The position numbers were made by a program, and so were the translations under genes. The notes below the pieces were generated by a model, which worked only from the letters and a program-made list of their open reading frames with translations, searched no databases and was not told the origin of the DNA. DNA of 64,000 nt from Sphingomonas lutea (lineage in GTDB: Bacteria; Pseudomonadota; Alphaproteobacteria; Sphingomonadales; Sphingomonadaceae). The stretch lies in contig NZ_CP060718.1 in NCBI RefSeq assembly GCF_014396785.1, positions 323,501 to 387,500 of the forward strand. Direction: 5' to 3'. The first letter of the stretch is position 1. Every line of letters begins with the position of its first letter. Shown in pieces: positions 1 through 10,482 of this stretch.

Positions 1-9
1 AGCGCGCGG

Positions 10-1578
<1,569 letters not shown>

Positions 1579-1588
1579 GGCTGGGCCA

Positions 1589-1975
1589 ATGACGCCTATT
1601 GCAGACGTTTCGAAGCGTGGGCATCGTTCGGCAATGGGCGAGTATGCCGAAGTAGATGGCGTAATCGACGCCTGGGTGAAGACGACTGGCTCCACGCTGT
1701 TCACGGAATGGGCAGACGCTCCAGCGAGGTTCTTCCACGTGCCGGGCGACCCACCGTTCGAATGCTTTCAAGTTAGTGTGCATCCGCCGGAGGATGGTCG
1801 GGTAGCGGTGACGGCACGGGCTATCGACACAAACGACGATACTGAAGAAGAGATGGAGCAAACATGGGAAGGGCCGGTTGCCGATCTGGATCACATGCTC
1901 AGGATTGCCTTAGCAACCATTGAAGCGTGGAAGGGCCGTGAGCGAAAACGAGCCGATCCGCCGTCACCTTGGTAA
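1589..1975 (+). CDS. Hypothetical protein of 128 residues
   Basis: This short gene begins 10 bases after the malate synthase stop. An alternative ATG at 1634 would give a product beginning MGEYAEVDG. The protein is acidic and soluble, with no signal peptide or membrane segment, and contains the acidic stretch DTNDDTEEEMEQTWEG. I do not recognise a family. The base composition and codon use are noticeably less GC-rich than the neighbouring core genes, which may mean later acquisition or weak selection on codon use. The reading frame ends just before the rplT terminator, which points at it from the other side. Confidence 0.6.
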   Translation: MTPIADVSKRGHRSAMGEYAEVDGVIDAWVKTTGSTLFTEWADAPARFFHVPGDPPFECFQVSVHPPEDGRVAVTARAIDTNDDTEEEMEQTWEGPVADLDHMLRIALATIEAWKGRERKRADPPSPW

Positions 1976-1980
1976 CACGC

Positions 1981-2013
1981 TAAGAAAAAGGGCGCCGGAT
2001 CGCTCCGGCGCCC
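1981..2013 (-). terminator. Rho-independent terminator of rpmI-rplT
   Basis: A perfect 10-bp GC stem (GGGCGCCGGA at 1990-1999 paired with TCCGGCGCCC at 2004-2013) with a four-base loop is followed on the minus strand by a T-rich tract. It lies 27 bases after the rplT stop. Confidence 0.9.
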
Positions 2014-2039
2014 TCTCTGATTTCGCCAGCCGCTAAAGC

Positions 2040-2420
2040 TTAAGCCGCCTTCTGCGCGTCCTTGCCGTCGAGCGCCTTCTTCGCTTGCGCAATGATGCCG
2101 CTGAACGCTTCGCCTTCGTGCATCGCGATGTCGGCCAGAACCTTCCGGTCGAGGTCGATGTTCGCGAGCTTGAGGGCGTGGATGAATTGGCCGTAGGTCA
2201 GCCCTTCGGCGCGCACCGCGGCGTTGATGCGCTGGATCCACAGAGCGCGGAAGCTGCGCTTCTTCACCTTACGGTCGCGGTAGGCATATTGCCCGGCCTT
2301 TTCGACGGCCTGGCGGGCGATGCGGATCGTGTTCTTGCGACGGCCATAATAGCCCTTCGCCTGATCGAGGATCCGCTTGTGTTTGGAGCGGGTGGTTACA
2401 CCGCGTTTGATGCGTGGCAT
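2040..2420 (-). CDS. rplT: 50S ribosomal protein L20
   Basis: L20 binds 23S rRNA early in large-subunit assembly. The N-terminus MPRIKRGV and the motif [11 protein letters not shown] are characteristic. The 126-residue product is slightly longer than the usual 118-120, due to a C-terminal tail ending DGKDAQKAA. It is the second gene of the rpmI-rplT operon, 13 bases after the rpmI stop. The usual infC partner is not next to the pair here. In many bacteria L20 represses its own operon, but I see no clear L20-binding pseudoknot. Confidence 0.97.
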   Translation of the reverse strand: MPRIKRGVTTRSKHKRILDQAKGYYGRRKNTIRIARQAVEKAGQYAYRDRKVKKRSFRALWIQRINAAVRAEGLTYGQFIHALKLANIDLDRKVLADIAMHEGEAFSGIIAQAKKALDGKDAQKAA

Positions 2421-2433
2421 GTCGCTCTACTCC

Positions 2434-2637
2434 TTACTTGAGGCCGTAGGGCGCCCAGGCCTTCACGCGCGCCGTATCGGCGTCTGCGAGAACGTCTGTG
2501 CCGCGGTTCTGGCGGATGTACTTGGCGTTGTGGCTGATCAGGCGGTGGCGCTTTCCAGCGACCCCATGCTTGATCTTGCCGGTCGCCGTGAGCTTGAAGC
2601 GTTTCTTGACGCCGCTCTTGGTCTTCAGCTTGGGCAT
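2434..2637 (-). CDS. rpmI: 50S ribosomal protein L35
   Basis: The 67-residue basic protein begins MPKLKTKSGVKKRFK, the hallmark of L35, and contains the conserved block GKRHRLISHN. The start is fixed by that N-terminus and by a good ribosome-binding site (AAGGAG, about 7 bases upstream). It is the first gene of the rpmI-rplT operon and is transcribed away from the VOC gene at 2782. infC, which often precedes rpmI, is absent from this side, so the operon has its own promoter in the 144-base divergent gap. Confidence 0.97.
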   Translation of the reverse strand: MPKLKTKSGVKKRFKLTATGKIKHGVAGKRHRLISHNAKYIRQNRGTDVLADADTARVKAWAPYGLK

Positions 2638-2781
2638 TTTCTCTCCTTTTGCTCGCATCAGGCGAGCGAGTGTTCGAACCGCCACGGCAGCCCTTTCGGC
2701 CGGGCCGTTCTTCATTGTTCCAATAGATTGGAAGCGCGCGCCTATAAGCAGGGGCGTCCGAATAGGCAAGGAGCGAGTCGC

Positions 2782-3192
2782 ATGGCAGAACAGGATCAGG
2801 TCACCGGCGGAGTCACCGCCCATCTCACCATCCGCGACGGCAAGGCGGCCGAGGCGGTCGAATTCTACAAGCGCGCCTTCGGTGCCGAAGAAGCAATGCC
2901 CGCGCACCTGGCGGAAGATGGCCGCCGCATCATGCATTCGCACCTGAAGATCAACGGCGGACATCTGATGCTCAACGACGACTTCCCCGAATATGGCGGC
3001 GCGGCCAGCCCGCCGGGGAGCCTGACGCTGCACCTGCAGGTGGCCGATGCCGACGCCGCCTGGCAGCGCGCGATTGATGCGGGTGCGACCGAGACAATGC
3101 CGCTCGCCGACCAATTCTGGGGCGACCGTTACGGCCAGGTCGAAGATCCGTTCGGCTTCCGCTGGTCGATCGGCGCACCGTCGCAGCGCTAG
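2782..3192 (+). CDS. VOC-family (glyoxalase-like, PhnB-type) protein
   Basis: The 136-residue protein has the vicinal-oxygen-chelate fold pattern: a first beta-alpha-beta module with AVEFYKRAFGA and a second ending WGDRYGQVEDPFGFRWSI. The final block is typical of the PhnB/YcdF group of the superfamily. Members bind metals and carry out isomerisation, dioxygenation or resistance reactions, and the substrate cannot be told from sequence. The start is an ATG behind an AAGGAG site. The following SDR gene is convergent, with only seven bases between the stops. Confidence 0.85.
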   Translation: MAEQDQVTGGVTAHLTIRDGKAAEAVEFYKRAFGAEEAMPAHLAEDGRRIMHSHLKINGGHLMLNDDFPEYGGAASPPGSLTLHLQVADADAAWQRAIDAGATETMPLADQFWGDRYGQVEDPFGFRWSIGAPSQR

Positions 3193-3199
3193 ACAAGCA

Positions 3200-3850
3200 T
3201 CACCAGGGAACGCGCGAACCGTCGTAGCTGAAGAACCCGCCGCTGTCCTCGGCGCTTAGACCGTCGATCACGCGGCGCATCCCGGCAACGCTGTCTTGTG
3301 GCGTCAGCGGCGCGGATGCGCCGCCCATCCGCGTCTGCACCCAGCCGGGGTGGAGCACGGCGCAAGTGGCGCCGCTGTCGATTGCCAGGCTGCGCCACGC
3401 CATGTTGAGCGCCGCCTTGGAGGATCGGTAAGCAATGAACCCGCCCGAGCTGTTGTCCTCGATCGAGCCCATGCGGGTCGAAATGGCGATCAGGTTGCCG
3501 CCGCTTGCGCGGATCGCTGGCAGCACCGACTGCGCCAGCACGAAGGGCGCAATGGTGTTGACCGTGAACGTGTCCGACCAGCCCTCGGCATCGTCGGCGC
3601 TGGTCACGGACTTGGGACCGTAGGTGCCGGCATTGGCGATGAGCAGGTCGAGCTCGTCGATCTCCGCGCCGAAGTCGGCGACGGCGTCGAGATCGAGCAT
3701 GTCGACTTCCTCGACCCGGACGCACAGGCCTTCAAGCTCGTCGGTCGGCTCGCGGGCAGTGGCGGTGACGTTCCAGCCATCGCGGCAATATTGGCGCGCG
3801 AATTCAAGGCCGAGGCCGCGGTTCGCGCCGGTGATGAGGACATGGGGCAT
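3200..3850 (-). CDS. Short-chain dehydrogenase/reductase
   Basis: A 216-residue classical SDR. The dinucleotide-binding motif TGANRGLG is at residues 7-14, NAG lies near residue 74, and the catalytic Ser and Tyr-x3-Lys are visible in STRMGS and YRSSK. The short length and sequence resemble the carbonyl-reductase-like SDRs related to sniffer/CsgA. The substrate is unknown. It lies 32 bases downstream of prs on the same strand and could be read through from it. Confidence 0.88.
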   Translation of the reverse strand: MPHVLITGANRGLGLEFARQYCRDGWNVTATAREPTDELEGLCVRVEEVDMLDLDAVADFGAEIDELDLLIANAGTYGPKSVTSADDAEGWSDTFTVNTIAPFVLAQSVLPAIRASGGNLIAISTRMGSIEDNSSGGFIAYRSSKAALNMAWRSLAIDSGATCAVLHPGWVQTRMGGASAPLTPQDSVAGMRRVIDGLSAEDSGGFFSYDGSRVPW

Positions 3851-3882
3851 GGACCATCAACGCTGGCGCGCCGCGATGTTCC

Positions 3883-4818
3883 CTAGTCGAACAGGCTGGA
3901 CACGCTCGATTCGTCGGCAATCCTGCGGATCGCCTCGGCGAGCAGGGGTGCAATGGTCAGGCGGCGGATCTTGCTGTCCTTGGGGTCGGGCTCCCCGCTG
4001 CTAATCGAATCGGTGACGACCAGCTCGCTCAGCTCCGACTTGGCGACGCGGGTTGCGGCCCCGCCCGACAGCACGCCGTGGGTGCAATATGCGAAGACTT
4101 CGACCGCGCCCTGCTGCTTGAGCGCTGCGGCGGCGTTGCACAGGGTGCCGGCCGAATCGACGATGTCGTCGATGAGGATGCAGGTGCGGCCCTCGACGTC
4201 GCCGATGATGTTCATCACTTCCGATTCGCCGGCCTTTTCGCGGCGCTTGTCGACAATCGCCAGCGGGGCATTGCTGAGCCGCTTTGCAAGTCCGCGGGCA
4301 CGCACCACGCCGCCGACGTCGGGCGACACGACCATCAGATTGCGGTTGGCGAGGCGCGCCTGAATATCCGCCGCAATCACCGGCGAGGCGAAGAGGTTGT
4401 CGGTCGGGATGTCGAAGAAGCCCTGGATCTGGCCCGCGTGCAGGTCGATCGACAGGACCCGGCTGGCGCCCGCAGTGGTGATGAGGTTAGCGACCAGCTT
4501 GGCCGAGATCGGCGTGCGCGGGCCGGGCTTCCGGTCCTGCCGGGCATAGCCGAAATAGGGAAGCACTGCGGTGATCCGCTTGGCCGACGCGCGGCGCAGC
4601 GCGTCGATGCAGATCAGCAGCTCCATCAGATTGTCGTTGGCCGGATAGCTGGTCGACTGGATCACGAACACGTCCTCACCACGGACGTTCTCGTTGATCT
4701 CGACGAACACTTCCTCGTCGGCGAAGCGGCGCACGCTGGCGTCAGTCAGCGGCACTTCGAGATAATTGGAGATCGATTGGGCCAGCGGCGTGTTGCTGTT
4801 CCCCGCAAGCAATTTCAT
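3883..4818 (-). CDS. prs: Ribose-phosphate pyrophosphokinase
   Basis: PRPP synthetase makes phosphoribosyl pyrophosphate from ribose 5-phosphate and ATP, feeding nucleotide, histidine, tryptophan and NAD synthesis. The 311-residue product starts [13 protein letters not shown] and contains the PRPP-binding loop [14 protein letters not shown], the [16 protein letters not shown] block and the flexible [18 protein letters not shown] region. Length and motifs match class I enzymes. It is divergent from nadE, whose product also belongs to NAD metabolism. Confidence 0.97.
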   Translation of the reverse strand: MKLLAGNSNTPLAQSISNYLEVPLTDASVRRFADEEVFVEINENVRGEDVFVIQSTSYPANDNLMELLICIDALRRASAKRITAVLPYFGYARQDRKPGPRTPISAKLVANLITTAGASRVLSIDLHAGQIQGFFDIPTDNLFASPVIAADIQARLANRNLMVVSPDVGGVVRARGLAKRLSNAPLAIVDKRREKAGESEVMNIIGDVEGRTCILIDDIVDSAGTLCNAAAALKQQGAVEVFAYCTHGVLSGGAATRVAKSELSELVVTDSISSGEPDPKDSKIRRLTIAPLLAEAIRRIADESSVSSLFD

Positions 4819-4914
4819 GTCGGCAATTCCCCAGCGGCTGGCCGGGGCTTTAGCGGTCGGATGCGGACGGCGTAAAGGTTGCCCGTCGACGGCTGCGCAC
4901 TAAAGCTGGAAACG

Positions 4915-6573
4915 ATGACCGACCGGCTCAAAATCGCGCTCGCGCAGATGAACCAGCGTGTCGGCGACCTCGCCGGCAATGCCGCGGCCATGCTGGAGAT
5001 GCGGCGGCGCGCGGCGGGGGCGGATTTGCTGCTGTGCCCGGAATTGCAGCTGGTCGGCTATCCGCCCGAAGACCTGGTGCTGAAGCCCGAATTCGTCCGG
5101 CGCGTGCACGAAGCGACCGACGCACTGGTCGCGGCGACGGCCGAGCCGGGGCCGGCGCTGCTGATCGGCACCATCCTTCAGGAAGGCGGGTTGACCTACA
5201 ATGCGATGCTGCTCGCCGACGGCGGGCAAGTCGTCGGCCGCACCTTCAAGCGCGAGCTGCCCAATTACGGAACGTTCGACGAAAAGCGCGTGTTCGCGCC
5301 CGGCCCACTGCCCGACCCGATCTTATGGCGCGGGGTCAAGCTCGGCGTGCCAATCTGCGAAGACATGTGGCTTGAACCTGTCTGCGCGCATCTTGCGCAG
5401 CGCGGCGCGGAGCTGTTCCTGGTGCCGCACGGCAGCCCGTACGAACTCGACAAGATCGACATCCGCGAGCGGCTGGCGCGGGCGCGGACGACCAGTACGG
5501 GCTTGCCGCTCGTCTTCCTCAACCGCGTCGGCGGGCAGGACGAGCTGGTGTTCGACGGCTCGTCCTTCGTTATGCACCCCGATGGCTCGACCGTGGTGCA
5601 GATGCCCGATTGGGACGAGGACCTGCTGGTCACGGATTGGGTGCGCGGGCCCGGCGGCTGGCGATGCGAGACGCAGGTTCGGCACGATCTCGATGCGTAT
5701 CCGGCCGACATTTACAGGGCGATGATGGTTGGCCTGTCCGACTATGTGAACCGGAACGGCTTCCCGGGGGTGATTCTGGGGCTGTCCGGGGGGATCGACA
5801 GCGCGCTTTCGGCCGCCGTCGCGGTCGACGCGCTCGGGCCCGACCGGGTGTGGGGCGTCATGCTCCCGTCCAAATATACCAGCGAAGACAGCCTGGAGGA
5901 CGCGCGCGAGAATGCGCGGCTGCTCGGCTGCCGTCATGACGTCGTGTCCATCGCGCCTGGGGTCGACGCGCTCGATAGAATGCTGCCCGATATGAGCGGC
6001 CTCGCAGCGGAGAATGTCCAGGCGCGGCTGCGCATGGTGGCGTTGATGGCGCTGAGCAATTCGGGCGGGCAGATGCTGCTGACCACTGGCAACAAGAGCG
6101 AGATGAGCGTCGGATACGCCACCCTCTACGGCGACATGGCGGGTGGTTATTCGGTGCTCAAGGACGCCTACAAGACGACGGTGTTTGCGTTGTCCAAATG
6201 GCGCAACGAGAACAAGCCAGAGGCCGCGCTCGGCCCTGACGGCCCGGTGATGCCGACGCGCGTCATCACCAAGCCGCCCAGCGCGGAACTCCGCGCCAAC
6301 CAAAAGGACGAGGACAGCCTGCCGCCCTATGCGCTGCTCGACCGAATTCTCGAGGCTTTGGTCGAGAAGGAGCAGTCGGTGAAGGAAGCCGCCGCTGCGA
6401 CCGGCGCGGATGTTGCGCTTGTCGCGGAGATCGAGCGCAAGCTTCTCCGTGCTGAATATAAGCGCCGCCAGGCCCCGCCGGGCGTGAAGATCGGCAGCCG
6501 CAACTTCGGCCGCGACCGCCGCTACCCGATCAGCAACTTCTTCCACACGGCCGCGACCGAGGCGCCCGAATGA
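4915..6573 (+). CDS. nadE: Glutamine-dependent NAD+ synthetase
   Basis: This enzyme amidates nicotinic acid adenine dinucleotide to NAD+, using ammonia released from glutamine. The N-terminal nitrilase-type amidase domain (about residues 5-260) carries the nucleophilic Cys148 in GVPICEDMW. The C-terminal ATP-pyrophosphatase domain has the P-loop LSGGIDSALS near residues 290-299 and TTGNKSEMSVGYATLYGDMAGG further on. I chose the ATG at 4915 because homologues start just before KIALAQMNQ; an in-frame GTG at 4879 has no support. The product is 552 residues. Confidence 0.96.
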   Translation: MTDRLKIALAQMNQRVGDLAGNAAAMLEMRRRAAGADLLLCPELQLVGYPPEDLVLKPEFVRRVHEATDALVAATAEPGPALLIGTILQEGGLTYNAMLLADGGQVVGRTFKRELPNYGTFDEKRVFAPGPLPDPILWRGVKLGVPICEDMWLEPVCAHLAQRGAELFLVPHGSPYELDKIDIRERLARARTTSTGLPLVFLNRVGGQDELVFDGSSFVMHPDGSTVVQMPDWDEDLLVTDWVRGPGGWRCETQVRHDLDAYPADIYRAMMVGLSDYVNRNGFPGVILGLSGGIDSALSAAVAVDALGPDRVWGVMLPSKYTSEDSLEDARENARLLGCRHDVVSIAPGVDALDRMLPDMSGLAAENVQARLRMVALMALSNSGGQMLLTTGNKSEMSVGYATLYGDMAGGYSVLKDAYKTTVFALSKWRNENKPEAALGPDGPVMPTRVITKPPSAELRANQKDEDSLPPYALLDRILEALVEKEQSVKEAAAATGADVALVAEIERKLLRAEYKRRQAPPGVKIGSRNFGRDRRYPISNFFHTAATEAPE

Positions 6574-7043
6574 AGGCGTGGCATCTGGCCCTGGGGCTTC
6601 TGACCGGCGCGTGTCAGCCGCAGGACACGGCGGACAAGCGCCTCTTACAACCGCCCAACCCTTCGCCGGCTCAGTCAGCGCCGGCGCTCGTCGCATCGCT
6701 GGCGGGTGAATGGCGTGTCGCGGGGGTCGATGGCAGGGCTTTCGACGAGCCGGCGGGGATCGCGCTCAGCGCTGACGCCGAAGAGATTTGGTGGACGCCG
6801 CGCTGCGCCGGGATGGTCCGGACCTATCGCATTCAGGGAAACGTCTTTTCTACCGGACCGCACAAGGGTTTCGTGCCACGTAAACCGGGGGAGCCGACCC
6901 CGCCGGTTTGCGCGATCGGCTTGCCCGCCCGCTTCCACGAAGTTGTCCGCGCCATCGACGCTGCAACTATGATTCGCCGTACCGCCAATAACGGGATCGA
7001 GCTGTCGGGCGGCGGCCGTTCCCTGCTGCTTTTCTCGCAATAA
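6570..7043 (+). CDS. Putative lipoprotein, META/HslJ-like
   Basis: A 157-residue product whose start codon overlaps the nadE stop (ATGA), so it is probably translationally coupled. The N-terminus is a short hydrophobic signal followed by LLTGAC, an imperfect lipobox, and a Pro/Ala-rich linker. The rest begins LAGEWRVAGVDGRAFD, which resembles the start of META/HslJ-type beta domains. Function is unknown. The lipobox has Thr at -3, so lipidation is uncertain. Confidence 0.7.
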   Translation: MKAWHLALGLLTGACQPQDTADKRLLQPPNPSPAQSAPALVASLAGEWRVAGVDGRAFDEPAGIALSADAEEIWWTPRCAGMVRTYRIQGNVFSTGPHKGFVPRKPGEPTPPVCAIGLPARFHEVVRAIDAATMIRRTANNGIELSGGGRSLLLFSQ

Positions 7044-7071
7044 GCGCCATCCCCCGCTATCCGACGCGGCC

Positions 7072-8391
7072 ATGACCGTCGTCACCCGCTTTGCCCCTTC
7101 GCCCACCGGCCGGCTCCACGTCGGCAATATCCGTACCGCGCTGCACAATTTCCTGTTCGCGCGGGCGAATGGCGGGCGGTTTTTGCTGCGCATCGACGAT
7201 ACCGACCGTGAGCGTTCGACGGCGGAGTTCGACCAGGCGATCCGCGACGACCTCGACTGGCTCGGGCTGACGCCCGACCAGGTCGTTCGGCAGTCGGAGC
7301 GCTTCGACCTGTACGAGCGCGAGTTTGCGCGGCTCAAGGCGGATGGCCGCGTCTATGCGTGCTACGAAACGGCCGAGGAGCTCGATCTGCGGCGCAAGGT
7401 GCTGCTCGGGCGCGGGCTGCCGCCGGTCTATGAGCGCCAGCGTCCCGAGGCACCGGTACCCGAGGGGCGCGCGCCCCACTGGCGCTTCAAGCTCGACCAC
7501 GACCAGCCGATTGCCTGGCGCGACCTCGTTCGGGGCGACCAGAGATTCGATCCCAAGTTGCTCAGCGATCCCGTCGTCCGGCGCGAGGACGGCAGCTGGC
7601 TCTATCTACTTCCGAGCGTGATCGACGATGTCGACCTTGGCATCACGCATATCGTGCGCGGCGAGGACCATGTGTCGAACAGCGCAACCCAGATTCAAAT
7701 GTTCGAGGCGCTCGGCGCCGCGCCGCCGCATTTCGCGCATGAGGCGCTGCTTGTGGCTGCCGAGGGCAAATTGTCCAAGCGGCTGGGCTCTTATGGAACG
7801 ATGCACCTGCGCGACGAAGGGGTCGAGCCGATGGCGTTGTTGTCGCTCCTAGCGCGGATCGGAACGTCGCAGCCGGTCGAAGCGAAGGCCGACCTCGAAG
7901 AGCTCGCAGCGGGGTTCGACTTCGCCCATTTCGGCCGCGCGCCGGCGCATTTCGACCCGCATGAGGTCGAGCTGCTCAATGCCAAGCTGCTCCACCAGCT
8001 GCCGTACGAACGCGTGCAGTCCGACCTTCCGCCCGAAATTACGCCGGAGGATTGGGCGATCGTGCGCCTCAACCTCGGCCGGGCGCGCGACGCTCGCGAC
8101 TGGATTGCGGTCCTGCACGGCGACATCGATCCGCCCGAACTGAACCACGACGAGCGAATGTTGGTGCGCGAAGCGGCGGCGATTGCGGCGGGGCTCGATT
8201 GGGCGAGCGCGCCGTGGAAGTCGCTGACCGACGCGGTGAAGGCGGCGACCGGAAAGAAGGGCCGCGAGCTGTTCCATCCGCTTCGCCTTGCTTTGACCGG
8301 GCGCGACAGCGGGCCAGAGATGGCGCCGCTGATCGAGCGGATCGGTCAGGCGCGCGCCGTTCGCCGCCTCGAAGCTGCCGCGCGCCGATGA
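7072..8391 (+). CDS. gltX: Glutamyl-tRNA synthetase
   Basis: A class I aminoacyl-tRNA synthetase that charges tRNA-Glu, and often tRNA-Gln for later amidation in alphaproteobacteria. The HIGH-type motif is PSPTGRLHVGN (residues 9-19), and the KMSKS-type motif is KLSKR near residue 233. The 439-residue length fits the shorter alphaproteobacterial paralogue, and a second GltX is common in this group. It starts 28 bases after the lipoprotein gene and is followed by a regulatory gap before tonB. Confidence 0.95.
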   Translation: MTVVTRFAPSPTGRLHVGNIRTALHNFLFARANGGRFLLRIDDTDRERSTAEFDQAIRDDLDWLGLTPDQVVRQSERFDLYEREFARLKADGRVYACYETAEELDLRRKVLLGRGLPPVYERQRPEAPVPEGRAPHWRFKLDHDQPIAWRDLVRGDQRFDPKLLSDPVVRREDGSWLYLLPSVIDDVDLGITHIVRGEDHVSNSATQIQMFEALGAAPPHFAHEALLVAAEGKLSKRLGSYGTMHLRDEGVEPMALLSLLARIGTSQPVEAKADLEELAAGFDFAHFGRAPAHFDPHEVELLNAKLLHQLPYERVQSDLPPEITPEDWAIVRLNLGRARDARDWIAVLHGDIDPPELNHDERMLVREAAAIAAGLDWASAPWKSLTDAVKAATGKKGRELFHPLRLALTGRDSGPEMAPLIERIGQARAVRRLEAAARR

Positions 8392-8425
8392 TTCACTTTC
8401 CGTAAATCATGCTTGCCAAGGCGAT

Positions 8426-8443
8426 GTAATGTTGTAACATCAT
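8426..8443. promoter_or_regulatory. Candidate Zur box upstream of tonB
   Basis: The 18-mer GTAATGTTGTAACATCAT contains the arms ATGTT and AACAT around a two-base centre. It closely follows the palindromic core ATGTTATAACAT known for proteobacterial zinc-uptake regulators. It lies 28 bases before the tonB start, where a repressor would block transcription. The identification rests on resemblance only. Confidence 0.5.
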
Positions 8444-8470
8444 ATCATCTGTTGCGTGATGGAGGGTCGA

Positions 8471-9142
8471 ATGCTTGCTTATGCCGCCCACCGCCGATCG
8501 CTGGCCCAGCGCGGATCCGCGCCGAACGCCATGTTGGTTATCATTGCCGTCCATGTCGCGGGCATTGCCGCGTTGATGAGCGCGAAGATGGACATTCCGA
8601 TCATTCCCGATTTCAAGCCGACGATCGTCGACCTGATCCCGGCGGAGACGCCGCCGCCCCGCAACGATCCGCCGCCGCCCGATCCCGCGCCGCAGAATTC
8701 GACGCTCGACCGGCCCGTGCCGCTGGTCCCGACGCCGCCGGTCGACCTGCCGGCGACCGACCCGACGCCGATGCCGCTGCCTGACCTCAGCGAGATCATC
8801 CGCCCCGCCCCGCAACCGCAGCCACCGCGCGCCGACCCGGTGCCGCCCGCGCCGCCGGTTCGAGTCGGCCCGCGCCTTCTCACTGCCGCCGATCGGTTGA
8901 AGCCGCCCTACCCGGCGTCGAAGCTGGCCAGCGGGGAGGAGGCTTTGCTCCGCCTGCGTCTGTCGATCGACGCGTCGGGCCGGGTCACCGCGGTCGACCC
9001 GGTCGGCCCCGCCGACGGCGCCTTCCTTGCGGCCGCGCGGCGCCACCTCATCGCGCACTGGCGCTACCGTCCCGCAACCGAAGGCGGGCGGGCGCTGGCA
9101 ACGACGATGGTCATCACCCTGCGCTTCCAGCTCGAAGGCTGA
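8471..9142 (+). CDS. tonB: Energy transducer TonB
   Basis: TonB couples the proton-motive force, through ExbB-ExbD, to outer-membrane receptors. The 223-residue product has an N-terminal membrane anchor (about residues 17-33), a long periplasmic Pro-rich spacer (about 48-130, many PP and PxP) and a C-terminal domain containing YPASKLASGEEALLRLRLSI and HWRYRPAT. The ATG at 8471 is preferred over the GTG at 8456 because GGAGGG lies four bases before it. exbB and exbD are not adjacent. The upstream palindrome suggests metal control. Confidence 0.9.
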   Translation: MLAYAAHRRSLAQRGSAPNAMLVIIAVHVAGIAALMSAKMDIPIIPDFKPTIVDLIPAETPPPRNDPPPPDPAPQNSTLDRPVPLVPTPPVDLPATDPTPMPLPDLSEIIRPAPQPQPPRADPVPPAPPVRVGPRLLTAADRLKPPYPASKLASGEEALLRLRLSIDASGRVTAVDPVGPADGAFLAAARRHLIAHWRYRPATEGGRALATTMVITLRFQLEG

Positions 9143-9184
9143 TTGCGATCGGCCTTTGACGCGCAGCGGTAGCACCCTATCTTT

Positions 9185-9511
9185 ATGGGCATGTCCTGGT
9201 TCCCGCGTCCCGTCGGCCCGCGCGCCGCCTTCGCCGACTTGCGCGCGTTCATGCGCCAGCGCAGCCGCGAGCAGGTGATCGGCTTCGCACTCGCAATCCT
9301 GGCGACGACGATCATCATCATTGAATTCATCGTCGACGCGCAGATCAATACCGCCCCGCCGCCGACAATCACCTATGTCGAACAGTGGGACGCCAACCGC
9401 AGCGATGCGGAAATCATCGCGCAGCAGAAGAAGGACCAGGCCGAGGTCGAGGCCTTCCGCAAAGAACGGCAAGAGCAATTTCAGCGGCTCGAGAACAAGC
9501 TCGGGATGTAG
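9185..9511 (+). CDS. Small single-span membrane protein
   Basis: A 108-residue protein with a basic N-terminal segment, one strong membrane helix (about residues 33-50, containing TTIIIIEFIV), then a short polar segment and a charged helical C-terminus (QQKKDQAEVEAFRKERQEQFQRL is one amphipathic helix over 80-102). A second ATG at 9191 is equally possible. It directly precedes ribD, with its stop codon inside the region that should encode the RibD N-terminus. I do not recognise a named family and infer a membrane-attached coiled-coil protein. Confidence 0.65.
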   Translation: MGMSWFPRPVGPRAAFADLRAFMRQRSREQVIGFALAILATTIIIIEFIVDAQINTAPPPTITYVEQWDANRSDAEIIAQQKKDQAEVEAFRKERQEQFQRLENKLGM

Positions 9512-9528
9512 CAGCCGACCGCCGCTTC

Positions 9529-10479
9529 ATGGCGCAAGCGGTGCTTCTCGGCGAAGATGCGCGCGGCCGAAGCGCGCCCAACCCAAATGTCGGTTGCCTG
9601 ATCGTCCGCGATGGCGAGATCGTCGGCCGCGGTGCCACTGCCGCGGGCGGGCGGCCCCACGCGGAAGCCGTGGCGCTCTCGTCGGCAGGCAAGACAGCGG
9701 CCGGCGCAACGGCTTACGTCACGCTGGAGCCGTGCGCGCATGACAGCGAGCGTGGGCCAGCCTGCGCCGATCTGCTGGCCGAAGCGGGGCTCGCGCGCGT
9801 CGTCGTTGCGATGCGCGATCCCGATCCGCGCACCGACGGCAAAGGTCTTGCCCGCCTGCGCGACGCCGGAGTCGAGGTGCGGGTGGGCATTGCCCGGTCG
9901 GCGGCGCGCGCGTCGCTGTCGGGCTGGCTGACCCGGCTCGCGCTCGGGCGGCCGCGGATCACGCTCAAGCTCGCGCTATCGATCGACGGCAAGATCGCCT
10001 TGCCTTCGGGCGAGAGCAAGTGGATCACCGGCGAGGACGCCCGCCATCACGTCCACCGCGAGCGCGCGCACAGCGACATGATCCTCGTCGGGCGCGGCAC
10101 CTATCTCGCCGACCGGCCGCGGCTCGACGTGCGCTTGCCGGGGCTCGAGGAGCGCTCGCCACGGCGCGCGTTGCTGACTCGCGGGGAAGCCGTCGCTGGC
10201 TGGGAAACCCTGCAATCTCCGCAGGATGTGTATCGCCTTCATGACGTCAACGACCTGCTGGTCGAAGGCGGATCGTCGACTGCCACGGCTTTCCTCAGCG
10301 CGGATCTGGTCGACCGCATCCTGATCTACCGCGCGCCGATCATCGTCGGCGAAGGCAAGTCGTCCTTCGGCTATGTCGGGCTCGACGCGATTGCCGATGC
10401 GCACGAACGCTGGCGCCTGACGGGCGAGCGCCGGCTGGGGGTCGACCGCCTCGAAGTCTACGAGCGCGTGCGTGGGTGA
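9529..10479 (+). CDS. ribD: Bifunctional riboflavin deaminase/reductase RibD
   Basis: RibD carries out the second and third steps of riboflavin synthesis. The N-terminal deaminase domain has PNPNVG, the zinc motif HAEAVAL and PCAHDSERGPAC. The reductase domain starts at LKLALSIDGKIALPSGESKW and contains LLVEGGSSTATAFL. From ATG 9529 the product is 316 residues, shorter than the roughly 360 of E. coli and Bacillus. The conserved block DRRFM begins before this ATG, but no start codon is in frame just upstream, so the true start is unclear. It is the first gene of the local rib cluster. Confidence 0.9.
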   Translation: MAQAVLLGEDARGRSAPNPNVGCLIVRDGEIVGRGATAAGGRPHAEAVALSSAGKTAAGATAYVTLEPCAHDSERGPACADLLAEAGLARVVVAMRDPDPRTDGKGLARLRDAGVEVRVGIARSAARASLSGWLTRLALGRPRITLKLALSIDGKIALPSGESKWITGEDARHHVHRERAHSDMILVGRGTYLADRPRLDVRLPGLEERSPRRALLTRGEAVAGWETLQSPQDVYRLHDVNDLLVEGGSSTATAFLSADLVDRILIYRAPIIVGEGKSSFGYVGLDAIADAHERWRLTGERRLGVDRLEVYERVRG

Positions 10480-10482
10480 GCG

